In this document: positions 27,481-36,193 of the stretch, piece after piece
Numbering within the stretch: the stretch's first letter is position 1
Layout of the letters: each line of letters begins with the position of its first letter
Assembly: GCF_900105155.1 (NCBI RefSeq)
Contig: NZ_LT629762.1
Location: 496,001 to 560,000 of the forward strand
Length of the DNA stretch: 64,000 nt
Direction: 5' to 3'
DNA from: Pseudomonas prosekii
GTDB lineage: Bacteria; Pseudomonadota; Gammaproteobacteria; Pseudomonadales; Pseudomonadaceae
Notes under the pieces: generated by a model
Told to the model about the DNA's origin: nothing
The model's input: the letters and a program-made list of their open reading frames with translations, nothing else
Database searches by the model: none
Program-made: the position numbers and the translations under genes

Positions 27481-27625
27481 CTCCGAGAGAGAGCTAGATA
27501 TTAAGTTATGCACTCACCTCGAAGCCTGCGCCTACAAAACCCTCGATTAGTGTTCGTCACCACCACCGTAGTACTCAGGGCAAACTAGGACAGACCAAAG
27601 CGTCTATAGCATATGAAGAACTTAG

Positions 27626-27786
27626 CCTACCTCGTTGGCATTACCTTGGCATGAAATCGCAAAAAGCAAATTCGTCCTTTTGGGTGCTGTTGCATTCCGT
27701 TTTTCGGAATGCAACAACCGACTCAAAGGAGAATCCTGGGACGGAGCTAAATGGATCGACATTAAGCCGGAGAACGCGCATGTCTA
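27626..27786 (+). pseudogene. Orphan C-terminal tip, 53 codons
   Basis: A start-less open frame encoding 'WHEIAKSKFVLLGAVAF' and ending 'WIDIKPENAHV', whose TAA overlaps the ATG of the next DUF6708-like gene. It resembles in arrangement the tip at 24993-25142: the last piece of some upstream protein, stop overlapping the immunity-type gene. Family not recognised. Confidence 0.45.
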
Positions 27787-28832
27787 AAGATACTTATGAG
27801 AGATTACCGCACGCTGGAGACTTCGAAAAAGAGTCGGGTGTTGAGAGAGTCTACTTGTCCCCCAGGCCAGTACCTACGGGCATGCCACCCATTAGTACCC
27901 GCCAGTTACACCGTTATATTAATGAAACATATTTAGACATCTCTATCGGACAAGGAAACTTTGAGTTTCTTGCTCGAACAGGAATTGGATCAATAAATTT
28001 TATTATTACTTTGTTATTCTTTTTTTCGGGATTTGCCTCCTATCTAAGACGCAACGCTGAGCCTTTCCTGAGTGGGTGGTCAAATTTTTTCTTCAACCCA
28101 GTGCTTTGGTTGATCATTGCTGCCATCGCGACGACATATCTTTATTATTTCACGCAAGCTGCCCGACAGGTTTCCATACATCCTCCCATTCGCTTCAACA
28201 GGCAGCGCCGAGAAGTCGTATTTGTACCAAAAAAAGGTGATACTCCCCTCTATGCGCAATGGGAAGACGTTATTTCCTGCGTGTCAGCTGGAACTCATAT
28301 TAACCAGTATGCGGCAACGCCAGATTACAAGCTAATGATTGGCTTACGTGATGCTAAATCCGGCAACGTATTGTGGTCTGTTATACCGAGCGGAAATTTA
28401 AGTCTTGCCATTTCTGAGTGGGAGGCAATTCGCGCCTATATGGAGGATGGCACATCTGCCCTACCAACCGATGAACCGGACGAACTAGAAGAAGGCACAG
28501 TGGAATTTTTCCATCTGAGTCGTCGGAGCTATCGCGCAAATTATTCCTTTGTACGTTACGTTTGGGGATTTTTAACAATACAGTTTTTTAGCGGCTGGAC
28601 ATTGCCTTGCTACATTTCCGGCTGGGTCAATAACCGCACCAAGGCGGGCTTCCCCAAAGAAGTTCAAAAATGGTCACAACCTCTTCCCACTGAGCAACAT
28701 GCTATGCCTAGTGAAGAACTGCTCCGGGAAAGCACTGAAATACGGAAGGCTTTTGCCAAAGGCCAAAACATGCTGGATTACTTCAAGGTGAAGTTTGCCG
28801 AAACGACTCAAAAGTCTGAATCCGCCACTTGA
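27780..28832 (+). CDS. DUF6708-like membrane protein 3, probable immunity protein
   Basis: A 350-residue protein. The longer frame from 27651 is set aside because the N-terminus 'YERLPHAGDFEKESGVE' aligns with the next paralogue from the ATG at 27780, and GGAG precedes it. Helices lie at about 68-90 and 105-127, followed by 'PIRFNRQRREVVFVPKKG' and 'SEWEAIRAYMEDGTSALP', then a hydrophobic segment about 250-275. It is one of a tandem pair with the gene at 28845. AT content is higher than in the core regions. Confidence 0.65.
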   Translation: MSKDTYERLPHAGDFEKESGVERVYLSPRPVPTGMPPISTRQLHRYINETYLDISIGQGNFEFLARTGIGSINFIITLLFFFSGFASYLRRNAEPFLSGWSNFFFNPVLWLIIAAIATTYLYYFTQAARQVSIHPPIRFNRQRREVVFVPKKGDTPLYAQWEDVISCVSAGTHINQYAATPDYKLMIGLRDAKSGNVLWSVIPSGNLSLAISEWEAIRAYMEDGTSALPTDEPDELEEGTVEFFHLSRRSYRANYSFVRYVWGFLTIQFFSGWTLPCYISGWVNNRTKAGFPKEVQKWSQPLPTEQHAMPSEELLRESTEIRKAFAKGQNMLDYFKVKFAETTQKSESAT

Positions 28833-28844
28833 CGAGTAATACCC

Positions 28845-29885
28845 TTGGAAAATAGATACGACCGACTGCCCCGCGCAGGTGATATCGAGAGAGAATCAGG
28901 CACTGAGACAATCTATTTATCACCAAAGCCAGTACCAACTGGAGTGCAACCCTTCAGTGCTCGCCAACTACACCGCTATGCCGATGAAGTAGTCCTAGAC
29001 TTTGCCGTTTCTAGAGGAAGCTTTGAGTTTATGACTCGAGCCGGAATCGGGGCGGTAATGTTCCTGTTGATTTTTCTGTTTTTCACAACGGGTTTCGGAT
29101 CCTGGATAAGACGTGACATAGAACCTTTCTGGAGTAGCTGGCTGGACTTCTTCACAAGCATTGCCGTTTGGGGCTTTGTGGGGGCGCTGGCCACTCTCTA
29201 CCTTTGCGTTTTTTTCTTTGCAATTCGTCGGGTAAGCCATCAACCTCCTGTACGCTTCAATCGTCAGCTTCGCGAGGTCGTCTTTGTTCCCAAAAAAGGC
29301 ATGACCCCACGTTATGTACAGTGGGAGGAAGTCATTGCGAGTGTCTCGATCAGCAAATTGATCACTCAATATGCTGTCATTCCTGAATTCAAATTAATGA
29401 TTGGGCTACGTGAGACGAAAAATGGCGATGTGCTCTGGATCAGTGTTCCAAGTGGAAATTTGAATCAGGCTATCGCTGAGTGGGAGGCAATCCGTGTCTA
29501 TATGGAAGATGGACCGCGAGCCTTGCCCGAGGGGCAATCGGATGAATTCGAAGCAGGCTCGGTCGCCTACTTTCATATGTGTAGAAAAGGTTATCGCTCC
29601 CATCATTCATTGCTTCGATATCTCTTCGGCTTCCTGATCATTCAATTTTTCAGTGGTTGGACGATTCCTTGTTACCTTGCCGCTTGGATCAATAACCGCC
29701 CTAAGACAGGCTTCCCAAGGGAAGTTCTTGAGTGGTCGCTACCGCGCCCAATTGAAGAACATGCAGTACCTAGCAAGGAACTGATTAATGAAAGTGCTGA
29801 GATCAGAAAGGCATTTTCAGAAGGACAGAACCTGGTGGACTACTTCAAGATTAAGCTTGGCGAGTCGAACGAAATACCAACATAA
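28845..29885 (+). CDS. DUF6708-like membrane protein 4, probable immunity protein
   Basis: A 346-residue protein very similar to its upstream neighbour ('SPKPVPTGVQPFSARQLHRY', 'PPVRFNRQLREVVFVPKKG', 'EWEAIRVYMEDGPRALPEG'). No ATG is available at the expected start: the alignment begins at a TTG (28845), twelve bases behind the stop of the previous gene, with only a weak ribosome site. Translation may therefore depend on coupling. A decayed copy of this gene lies at 27162-27480. It closes the DUF6708 run; half of a hairpin repeat follows immediately. Confidence 0.65.
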   Translation: MENRYDRLPRAGDIERESGTETIYLSPKPVPTGVQPFSARQLHRYADEVVLDFAVSRGSFEFMTRAGIGAVMFLLIFLFFTTGFGSWIRRDIEPFWSSWLDFFTSIAVWGFVGALATLYLCVFFFAIRRVSHQPPVRFNRQLREVVFVPKKGMTPRYVQWEEVIASVSISKLITQYAVIPEFKLMIGLRETKNGDVLWISVPSGNLNQAIAEWEAIRVYMEDGPRALPEGQSDEFEAGSVAYFHMCRKGYRSHHSLLRYLFGFLIIQFFSGWTIPCYLAAWINNRPKTGFPREVLEWSLPRPIEEHAVPSKELINESAEIRKAFSEGQNLVDYFKIKLGESNEIPT

Positions 29886-29886
29886 A

Positions 29887-29903
29887 GCAGACAGATTTTT
29901 TTC
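29887..29903. repeat. Half copy of island hairpin repeat (R3)
   Basis: GCAGACAGATTTTTTTC, the left arm only, directly after the stop of the DUF6708-like gene 4. The right arm is absent. Confidence 0.5.
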
Positions 29904-29987
29904 TTTGACGGAGCTGCCCAGCGCACCCCTTCGACGTAAACACTTACACAGCAAAACCAGGAAGATTTCCCACAAGGAGCAGGACGC

Positions 29988-30674
29988 ATGTTGAAACCCA
30001 TAATCCCATTGATCTTGGCAGCCACCGCCCTCAGCGCCCAGGCAGATATCCAGGTCCAGATCTCGCCAATACCCGAACAACTGAAAAACCTGAAGCCAGT
30101 CACCATTGCGGAAAGCAGCTTGGAAGAACAAAAGCGGCTCAACCAAATCGACGAAATAGTCCAGCGCTTTAACCTGAACATTGAAGAGAAGTTCATCTAC
30201 GTCGACAAAGAAACACCCCACCCACTCCTGGGAATTTTGGATGTCGTCTACAAGGTTTATCCAGAAGAAGCCCAGTTGCAGGTGGTTAAACTCGACATCC
30301 AAAAAGGGTATGCGCGTGTCTACCCTGTCAGCCCCCAGGATATCCAGCCATATTCGAGTTTCGCGACGAGCCCGCTCGACGCCCGGATTGCCAACAATAT
30401 CCTGAGTCCCGGTGCATCCGCGGCCCGATCCAAAGCCTATTTCAAAGACTGGTACGACACTTATCAATCGTCTCGGGTCAAGCTCGCCCGAAAGGTAGTG
30501 GCGAGTGATGCCTGTGAGACTGTCACGAGTGTCGAGCTCTACAGTTTCAACGGGGATGTGTTTACTGCGTTCTGTGGCAATGGCATGGCGTTCCATCAAA
30601 CGCCGGCGCAGGTTGAAGCGGACGAGTCTATTGATCCCGCGATAAAAAAATGGGGTGTCAAACGGCCCCTGTGA
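29988..30674 (+). CDS. Exported protein of unknown function
   Basis: A 228-residue protein with a clear signal peptide ('MLKPIIPLILAATALSAQA') and AAGGAG before the ATG. The mature part has two cysteines near residues 175 and 196 that could form a disulfide in the periplasm. No domain recognised. It sits inside the T6SS island behind the DUF6708 run. A periplasmic immunity protein for an effector acting on the cell wall is one possibility, but nothing in the sequence proves it. Codon use is more GC-rich than the genes around 28 kb. Confidence 0.7.
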   Translation: MLKPIIPLILAATALSAQADIQVQISPIPEQLKNLKPVTIAESSLEEQKRLNQIDEIVQRFNLNIEEKFIYVDKETPHPLLGILDVVYKVYPEEAQLQVVKLDIQKGYARVYPVSPQDIQPYSSFATSPLDARIANNILSPGASAARSKAYFKDWYDTYQSSRVKLARKVVASDACETVTSVELYSFNGDVFTAFCGNGMAFHQTPAQVEADESIDPAIKKWGVKRPL

Positions 30675-30795
30675 GTTCGGGGCTCGTCACCCTGAGCGTT
30701 AGGTCCATTCCGATTGCGAGGCGCCCTCACGCCGAGCAGCGCATTTCTACGTGTCTGTGCGGGACGCCCATTAGACATGTGCCAGAGAGTCAACC

Positions 30796-32658
30796 ATGAA
30801 GAACTCGATACGACGCCGACACTGCGCCCTCTTTGCCGCCTTCCTGCTATCGACCGGCACCGCCGCCTGGGCAGTGCCAGCAGATCAGGCAAAAGCTCGG
30901 CCACCCAGTCCAGCTCAGTTGATGCACGAGGCACAACGTCTGAGCAGTGAAAATTCACTGCCAGAGGCCACGGTCGCCGCCCGGGCGGCCATGGAGGCAG
31001 GCCGCAAGGGTGGCGCAATGGATTTCACGGACCTCGAGGCGGGTGTGTTGCTCGTCAATCTGCTGCATCAGCAGAAGAGATACGACGAGGCCCGGAAAGC
31101 CGCCGAAGAGCAGATCGCGTATTGGGAGCAGCGAGCAGCCTCTGTCGGGTCGACTAACAGGCGCGACCCGCGCATCACAAACATGCTGGGCCTGGCCATC
31201 GAGGCAAGCATGCTGGCGGGTGAAAGAGCCGAGGTCGTACGCCTAGAGGAAAAGCTTTTTGCGGCCGTCAGTCCCTATCCCGGTCTATGGCGCTTGTCGC
31301 CGGACGAGCCGCGCTTGCGTTACGAATTAGCTGACTTCTCGATGCCACTCCTGCTGGGGCGGTGGAAACTGGCGAAGTTTGAACCCGCAAAAAAACGCGA
31401 AGCCACCACCCTCCTCCTCTATACGCAGGAGTTGGCAAACGGCCGCCTGAGCGCCGAGATTTCGCTGGCTTATGACGAAGCTCAACGCAAATACACGGCA
31501 TCGCAACGCCAGGATTGGCTCAAACCCTATCAGGAACAGCGTGAAGTTCGGGCGGTTGCATCGGCGATGCCTGACCTCCCCTTCGACGACCTGGCCGCCG
31601 TCAAACTGGGGAGGCAAGAGGAGTGTGACGGCGAGCAATGCACCAATATTCGTTGGACGGCGCTTCGCGGCGACTGGCGCATGGACATCGATGTGGTGTT
31701 CAAATCGCGGGACAAGGCCCAGGCCGTTGAGCAGATGCAAAAGTTGTTCGCTGCGCTGAACTGGCAAAGCGCACCACCGCTGTTCCGCGAACGCACTATG
31801 GCCGAGCAGACCCAATACATGGATTCAACCTGGGAGCTTCCGGGCGGCGAGTCCAAGGCTGCGGAACTGGCGAAACAGGCGTTGCCCGACGCCATTTTCC
31901 CGGAGGAAGTGGCGCGCGTGCAGACACTTATCGGCGTGTCGCAGTACCGTCACGGCGCGCTGGATGCCGCGCGCCGCTCGCTGGGTTTGGCCGTGCCTGC
32001 CTGGGAGTATGGCTTTACCTATCAACTTCTCTATGGAACTGCGCTGGATTACGCCGCTGATATCGCCTACCGCCAAGGCAGAACTCAGGAGGCCGTCGCC
32101 CTGAACCGGACGCTCATCGAATGGCAGAAAAGCGATGCTACGCTCGGCTGGATAGTGCCGAAGGATGAAAATGCGCTGGTTAACAGCTCGATGGGCATAC
32201 ATCTACCCTTGCGCGTGGGCGACTACCGCCTGAGATTGGGTACGGAATATCGCTTCTATTACGAAAATCTGCAAACAGGGGCACAACTTGGCCTCACCGT
32301 GGGTTCGGCCCAGACATCGGACGAAAAGCTTGAATCAATACTGCGTTCGTTCATGTCGGAAACGCTGGGACTGCAAGCCGGGGATGTGCGCAGGACGAAG
32401 TTTTCGCCCAAGTCGGCCGAGCCCGCAAAGTCGCCAGCAACCGGCGAGAAATGGGAGTTCGATGTTACGAAGCTGCCTGGCGATGAAGCGGCCGTATCCG
32501 ACGACTTCGTTGCTGGCGTCCAGCGCAAAACGCCCATAAAGATGGCGTTCTGGATCGTGGACCGCGAGGGGGAACGGTCGTTGCTAAGGGCGCCAATCAT
32601 GGGCGGTGAGCAAACCAGGAATGAGGCAAATCAGATCGCACAAGCGCTGTTCTGGTAG
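30796..32658 (+). CDS. Exported TPR-like protein of unknown function
   Basis: A 620-residue protein with a signal peptide (about residues 1-26, ending 'TAAWA'). The N-terminal third looks like tetratricopeptide helices ('AQRLSSENSLPEATVAARAA', 'LLHQQKRYDEARKAAEEQ'), with another such stretch at about 370-440 ('GALDAARRSLGLA', 'YRQGRTQEAVALNRTL'). The C-terminal 170 residues are predicted soluble without a known motif. GC-rich codon use like the core genome. It follows the exported 228-residue protein and may share its transcript. Function not recognised. Confidence 0.72.
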   Translation: MKNSIRRRHCALFAAFLLSTGTAAWAVPADQAKARPPSPAQLMHEAQRLSSENSLPEATVAARAAMEAGRKGGAMDFTDLEAGVLLVNLLHQQKRYDEARKAAEEQIAYWEQRAASVGSTNRRDPRITNMLGLAIEASMLAGERAEVVRLEEKLFAAVSPYPGLWRLSPDEPRLRYELADFSMPLLLGRWKLAKFEPAKKREATTLLLYTQELANGRLSAEISLAYDEAQRKYTASQRQDWLKPYQEQREVRAVASAMPDLPFDDLAAVKLGRQEECDGEQCTNIRWTALRGDWRMDIDVVFKSRDKAQAVEQMQKLFAALNWQSAPPLFRERTMAEQTQYMDSTWELPGGESKAAELAKQALPDAIFPEEVARVQTLIGVSQYRHGALDAARRSLGLAVPAWEYGFTYQLLYGTALDYAADIAYRQGRTQEAVALNRTLIEWQKSDATLGWIVPKDENALVNSSMGIHLPLRVGDYRLRLGTEYRFYYENLQTGAQLGLTVGSAQTSDEKLESILRSFMSETLGLQAGDVRRTKFSPKSAEPAKSPATGEKWEFDVTKLPGDEAAVSDDFVAGVQRKTPIKMAFWIVDREGERSLLRAPIMGGEQTRNEANQIAQALFW

Positions 32659-32731
32659 CGCCAGACGACAGCTTATTCAAAACCCTTCTGCTCTTCGTCC
32701 AGCCCGCATCGGCAGGCCGGCAAGCCAAATA

Positions 32732-33136
32732 TCAAACGGCTGCTGGCGTGCCTTGGGGGTCAAGATTGACAATCAGAGGCTTGGTCGCACTTCTGATCAT
32801 CGGCCCCAATATCAGGTTACTGCCGATCAGCATCATCACGGCCACCAGCACCAGGGTGTCGGACTTCAGGAAACCGAGAAAAGTACCGCCGAACACACAC
32901 ACCGATAGCAAGCCACTGAGCATCATGGCCAGCATCATGGGTTTAGCAGGGTTATCGAAACTCAGGAAGCGCTGCTTTTCCACGGCGGATATCACCAGTG
33001 CGGCCTTGCAGCCCTTGCACACAATGGAGTGGTCTTCGCGCAACAGCGTTTGCTGTTTCTTGCCGATGGGAAATTCCTTTTCACAGGCGTTGCAGTGGAC
33101 TTTCATGCCAATGATATTTGCGCGAGAGGAGCTCAT
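32732..33136 (-). CDS. Zinc-ribbon membrane protein
   Basis: A 134-residue protein with two CxxC pairs (C15/C18 and C40/C43), forming a small zinc ribbon, then two hydrophobic helices at about 65-87 and 93-113. AAGGAT stands before the ATG at 33136; a second ATG at residue 11 is possible. Such small ribbon-plus-membrane proteins have no common function. Convergent with the TPR-like gene. Confidence 0.65.
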   Translation of the reverse strand: MSSSRANIIGMKVHCNACEKEFPIGKKQQTLLREDHSIVCKGCKAALVISAVEKQRFLSFDNPAKPMMLAMMLSGLLSVCVFGGTFLGFLKSDTLVLVAVMMLIGSNLILGPMIRSATKPLIVNLDPQGTPAAV

Positions 33137-33252
33137 CTTGATCCTTAAGATTGGCGGAAAACATCGCCGCCGGCAGCTGCAGGTGCGCGGCGGCGGATTG
33201 TTGCATGTTTGAGCAAGGCCAACAGGCTTAGCTGTCGTCCGTTTCTCAATAA

Positions 33253-33681
33253 TTAGTTCGGCTGATCACCTATGCAATCAGGCAGATTGGGGCCGATCTC
33301 GATCATGGCCGCCGACACCGTGGGGTAGGTTCGGCCACCCCAATCCAGAGGCCCGCCAGCATTGACCAGGTCGTAGATTTCGCTTTCGCCAATCAGTTGG
33401 CCGTTGCGATGATCGTACAGACGAAAAAAAGCCGGAATTTCCCAGCGTGCAAACCAATAGACTTCTGCTTCCGGGTCCGGGAAAGCCATTGGGTGCAAGA
33501 ACCAAGGCAAGAGCCAGAAAGGTTGAAACTGCTGAACCCGATAACACCCGTTGGGGCTGATGTCAGGGGCGCCGACTGGTTTCGCCAGGCCCTTTTCCCA
33601 CCACTGCGACGCGGCCCACAGCCCGGCGCAGAACAGGGGCATACAGAGCCAAAAACGTTGACGTCGACTCAGTCTTTTCAT
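33253..33681 (-). CDS. Small membrane-anchored protein (DUF6201-like)
   Basis: A 142-residue protein with an N-terminal hydrophobic anchor (about 8-25) and a conserved-looking body: 'SPNGCYRVQQFQPFWLLP', 'FFRLYDHRNGQLIGESEIYD'. This resembles a family (DUF6201, recalled with moderate confidence) often found next to Rhs and T6SS toxin genes. It may be an immunity or accessory protein. Same strand as the zinc-ribbon gene, about 115 bases upstream of it. Confidence 0.6.
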   Translation of the reverse strand: MKRLSRRQRFWLCMPLFCAGLWAASQWWEKGLAKPVGAPDISPNGCYRVQQFQPFWLLPWFLHPMAFPDPEAEVYWFARWEIPAFFRLYDHRNGQLIGESEIYDLVNAGGPLDWGGRTYPTVSAAMIEIGPNLPDCIGDQPN

Positions 33682-33911
33682 CTTCTGATATCCATATCAA
33701 TCTGCCGAGCCGCGTCTTTTAAACGTAGCGTGGCATCGGCAAAAAAGGCCGAGCAGTTTACCTTATATGAGTTGCACAGCGAGTCTCCTTAATGCCAGAG
33801 TTGCCCGCCTTAATCGCGAGAACTACATCTGTTTCCTTTTTCGACGTGCCGGACTAATGAGATACAACAAAAATCCACAAGCGTCAGCTTGGGCGCGCAG
33901 GTTCGTGGTGA

Positions 33912-34060
33912 AATCAGAGGCGATTCAATGCTTGGCCCACGAGCCTTGAAGTCCCCTTCATCGGGTTTACCGAAACCACTTCCACAAACCTGAATTTCTA
34001 CTTGGCCGCCCTGGTAGCTTCTTACTCTGTTGGAGGGGTACTCAGCGTATCCGCCTCATC
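33912..34060 (+). other. Start-less open stretch before R4, unrecognised
   Basis: The gap 33682-34060 has no convincing gene. From 33912 a frame stays open into hairpin R4 and encodes 'PTSLEVPFIGFTETTST' followed by a hydrophobic stretch. It could be the remnant of a membrane protein cut by the repeat, or chance. Short frames at 33767-33949 look random. Confidence 0.25.
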
Positions 34061-34113
34061 AAAAGGGGACAGATTTAATTTCTATTTATTTGAGAATAAA
34101 TCCATCCCATTTT
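34061..34113. repeat. Island hairpin repeat R4
   Basis: AAAAGGGGACAGATTTAATTTC, loop, GAGAATAAATCCATCCCATTTT. Right arm somewhat decayed. From here rightwards the DNA is clearly AT-rich. Confidence 0.85.
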
Positions 34114-34128
34114 CTCTCTTGTCGGACA

Positions 34129-34558
34129 GGGAATATCAATAACGATATCAACGCCGGTGGAAGAAAAGAGACTGCGACAGAGTTCTATCGAACACAAGTT
34201 TTTGAAGAGACTAACATTCCGGGCCACTTGAGCGGAATCGACTTTAATCAGCCAGTAAATGTAGAGACGTTGAATCGAGGTAAAACGGTTTATCAATTTC
34301 AATCACCCGGAGCCCCACAAGGCAACTATTATTCTCTGAACCCTGCTACAAGCCAATCAATGCTCGGCATTGGTCCGCTCGAAGATAATCGCGCAACATG
34401 CACGGTGGAACTAAAACTGCAAGGCATTTATCGACGACCGGAAAAACGACAGTATTGAATCGACAGCCAAACCGATTGATGATACGTGGTTTGTAAAAGG
34501 GATGACGCAACCGTCATCAGGTGGGGGCACTCAAGTCCTTATCAGCGCTAAAGGCTAA
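34129..34558 (+). pseudogene. Polymorphic toxin C-terminal domain, type 46-like, frameshifted (copy 1)
   Basis: A toxin tip without its carrier. It shows 'TEFYRTQVFEETNIPGHLSG', 'QFQSPGAPQGNYYSLNP' and, after frameshifts near 34435 and 34460, 'DDTWFVKGMTQPSSGGGTQV'. This order resembles the polymorphic toxin type 46 (Ntox46) domain as I remember it. Compared with copy 2 at 37304, two single A's are missing, which break the frame; a C is also gained near the end. It starts about 15 bases behind hairpin R4 and is followed by an immunity-type gene, so it is a displaced toxin/immunity module, the toxin being dead in this form. Confidence 0.7.
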
Positions 34559-34602
34559 CTTTGAAAAAACCAAATAATTTATCAAAATCTAAGAGGCCAC
34601 GA

Positions 34603-34875
34603 ATGAAGCAAACTGATTTATATAACATGGCAAGTCGTTGCGGCTTTATGGTAACGGCGTTTTCGGACCATCCAGACTTCTTTTCATCTTGGTCATTAAA
34701 TATTGGAAAAGACGATAAAAAATACATGATAGAGCACGACAATAGAGACGGCTGGCTAATATTCTACCAAGAAAACGAAAAAAATAAATTCAAAGAAATT
34801 GATAAGAAAATATCTCATGCCATAGACGACAATGAAAAAATAAACCAGTGCGAGTCTTGGCTGTTAAGCGTTTAA
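34603..34875 (+). CDS. Probable immunity protein of the type 46-like tip (copy 1)
   Basis: A 90-residue protein, start chosen at 34603 (AGAGG upstream) since the paralogue at 37528 begins at the same point ('MKQTDLYNMASRCGF'). It is nearly identical to that paralogue over its full length and lies directly after the same kind of toxin tip. Small, charged, soluble, no signal peptide: a cytoplasmic immunity protein is likely. Family not recognised. AT-rich codon use unlike the core genes. Confidence 0.65.
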   Translation: MKQTDLYNMASRCGFMVTAFSDHPDFFSSWSLNIGKDDKKYMIEHDNRDGWLIFYQENEKNKFKEIDKKISHAIDDNEKINQCESWLLSV

Positions 34876-34938
34876 AAAGCAAATTCCAGCGAGAGATCAA
34901 CAAGAGAAAAAAGGAACAAAAGGAACAAAAGAGGGAAC

Positions 34939-35022
34939 AAAAGTGGCCAAATTTATTTCCTATGCTCGAAAATAAATCTGTCCCCTTTCCGGTCCCTAGA
35001 AAATAAACATGCGCCCTTTTCG
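34939..35022. repeat. Island hairpin repeat R5 with an extra right arm
   Basis: AAGTGGCCAAATTTATTTCC, loop, GAAAATAAATCTGTCCCCTTT up to 34989, then a second partial right arm (GAAAATAAACATGCGCCCTTTT) to 35022. The duplicate arm suggests slippage or an internal rearrangement. Confidence 0.75.
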
Positions 35023-35055
35023 CAGCAAATAAGAATTAACGAATAGGAAAATAAT

Positions 35056-35506
35056 ATGTTTGGTGAAGACAAACAAAAAATACAAAATGACTGGGAGGAT
35101 GAAATATATCCTCGCAACAACTCCATAATGTCCTACAATGGATTTTACTGCCTATTCGAGATATCTGAGCAAAGTCAGTCATTACAAAGCAAATCTTGGC
35201 AACCAGCACTAGATTATGCATTAGAGGAAATCAGCTCTGTGAGGGGTTGGCGACCCTTGACATGGTAGAAAAATTTAAGGGCCACGAGATAAAGTGCGGC
35301 GAATGTCTAGCATCCGGAGAGGATGGATTCATATCACTGACAAAAAAAGCAATGACGAATTGGTTTGCATAATTGTATTAAGCACAACAATTCCTTTCGA
35401 AAAAATAGAACTCCACGAAGATTTTATTTATGTGACTTCTTCTAACGGCACAAAGGTAAAAATCCCACCAGAACGCCCGGACAGATTCACGATACAGTGG
35501 GAGTGA
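35056..35506 (+). pseudogene. Immunity-type gene with two frameshifts
   Basis: Three overlapping frames join into one sensible protein of about 150 residues if one G is added to the GGGG run near 35243 and one A to the A run near 35350. The join runs from 'MFGEDKQKIQNDWEDE' through 'LATLDMVEKFKGHEIK' to 'TIPFEKIELHEDFIYVTSS' and 'PPERPDRFTIQWE'. Size, acidic character and position behind a hairpin repeat fit an immunity protein. The family is not recognised. Both defects are one-base contractions in homopolymers, so sequence error must be excluded. Confidence 0.55.
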
Positions 35507-35529
35507 TACGAAAACGAACACTAAAATAA

Positions 35530-35664
35530 AAAATCGAACACCATCCAGCGTTTGGAAGAGTTTTTGTCGCCCACGTTAAATATCGAGAAATAAAAACTTT
35601 TATAAAGATGATAAAGAAGCGTCGTTGCGTCAAGTCAACAATTGATTTAGCTAAAGGTCTTTAA
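35530..35664 (+). pseudogene. Orphan toxin tip before the CPCC gene, 44 codons
   Basis: A start-less frame encoding 'EHHPAFGRVFVAHVKYREIK' and ending 'STIDLAKGL' with TAA one base before the next ATG. It is basic and short, like the end of a nuclease-type toxin tip, and its position before an immunity gene repeats the pattern seen elsewhere in the island. Confidence 0.4.
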
Positions 35665-35665
35665 T

Positions 35666-36193
35666 ATGAAAAAAACATCTCGATCCGATGCGACTTACAT
35701 GCTGAGCAAACAAGCTTTAGCGTCCCTTGACAATAATACACGTGAATTAGTGCTACTGAACTGGTGGGGAATTGATGATAGCGACGAAGAATTCTCCTTA
35801 CTTTCAAAAGAGATGCAAGAACTACTTGTTTCAAACGAAGAACCTCCAAGCGATGTGCAGAATCCTCTATATGACGAATTGCTTTTGATTGCTTTGTACT
35901 CAGAGTACAAAGGCGTGACAAACTCATATTTATCTACCTCCATGAAAAAAATGGGACTTGGCGAACATGAGGTAGTTGGGTTTATCGAACCATTGGAGAC
36001 TTGCCCTTGCTGTGGCTACCGAACGATATCGTCAAGGGCAAACTATGAAATTTGTGATCTATGCAGATGGGAAGATAGTGGAGTAGTTGATCCTGAGCAG
36101 TACAGCGGCCCAAATCATATGACACTCGGGGAAGCGAAAGCGATATTTGCGAAGAGCATGTGCACACTGCCTTTATATAAATGGGCTATCTGA
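35666..36193 (+). CDS. CPCC-family cysteine-rich protein, probable immunity protein
   Basis: A 175-residue protein whose C-terminal 75 residues hold the Cys-rich CPCC domain: 'CPCCGYRTISS', 'YEICDLCRWED' and 'GPNHMTLGEA'. The four cysteines likely bind zinc. CPCC proteins are known as immunity proteins in polymorphic toxin loci (Pfam Cys_rich_CPCC, by recall). The N-terminal 100 residues are a separate acidic, helical region. It follows an orphan tip with one base between them, in AT-rich DNA. Confidence 0.8.
   Translation: MKKTSRSDATYMLSKQALASLDNNTRELVLLNWWGIDDSDEEFSLLSKEMQELLVSNEEPPSDVQNPLYDELLLIALYSEYKGVTNSYLSTSMKKMGLGEHEVVGFIEPLETCPCCGYRTISSRANYEICDLCRWEDSGVVDPEQYSGPNHMTLGEAKAIFAKSMCTLPLYKWAI

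Noticed and set aside
33767-33949. 60-codon frame in the gap before R4
   Set aside because: No ribosome site, random-looking composition, no relation to neighbours.
34129-34458. 142-codon frame as an intact gene starting in hairpin R4
   Set aside because: The start lies upstream of and across the repeat, and comparison with copy 2 shows that the frame ends by frameshift; it is a toxin remnant.
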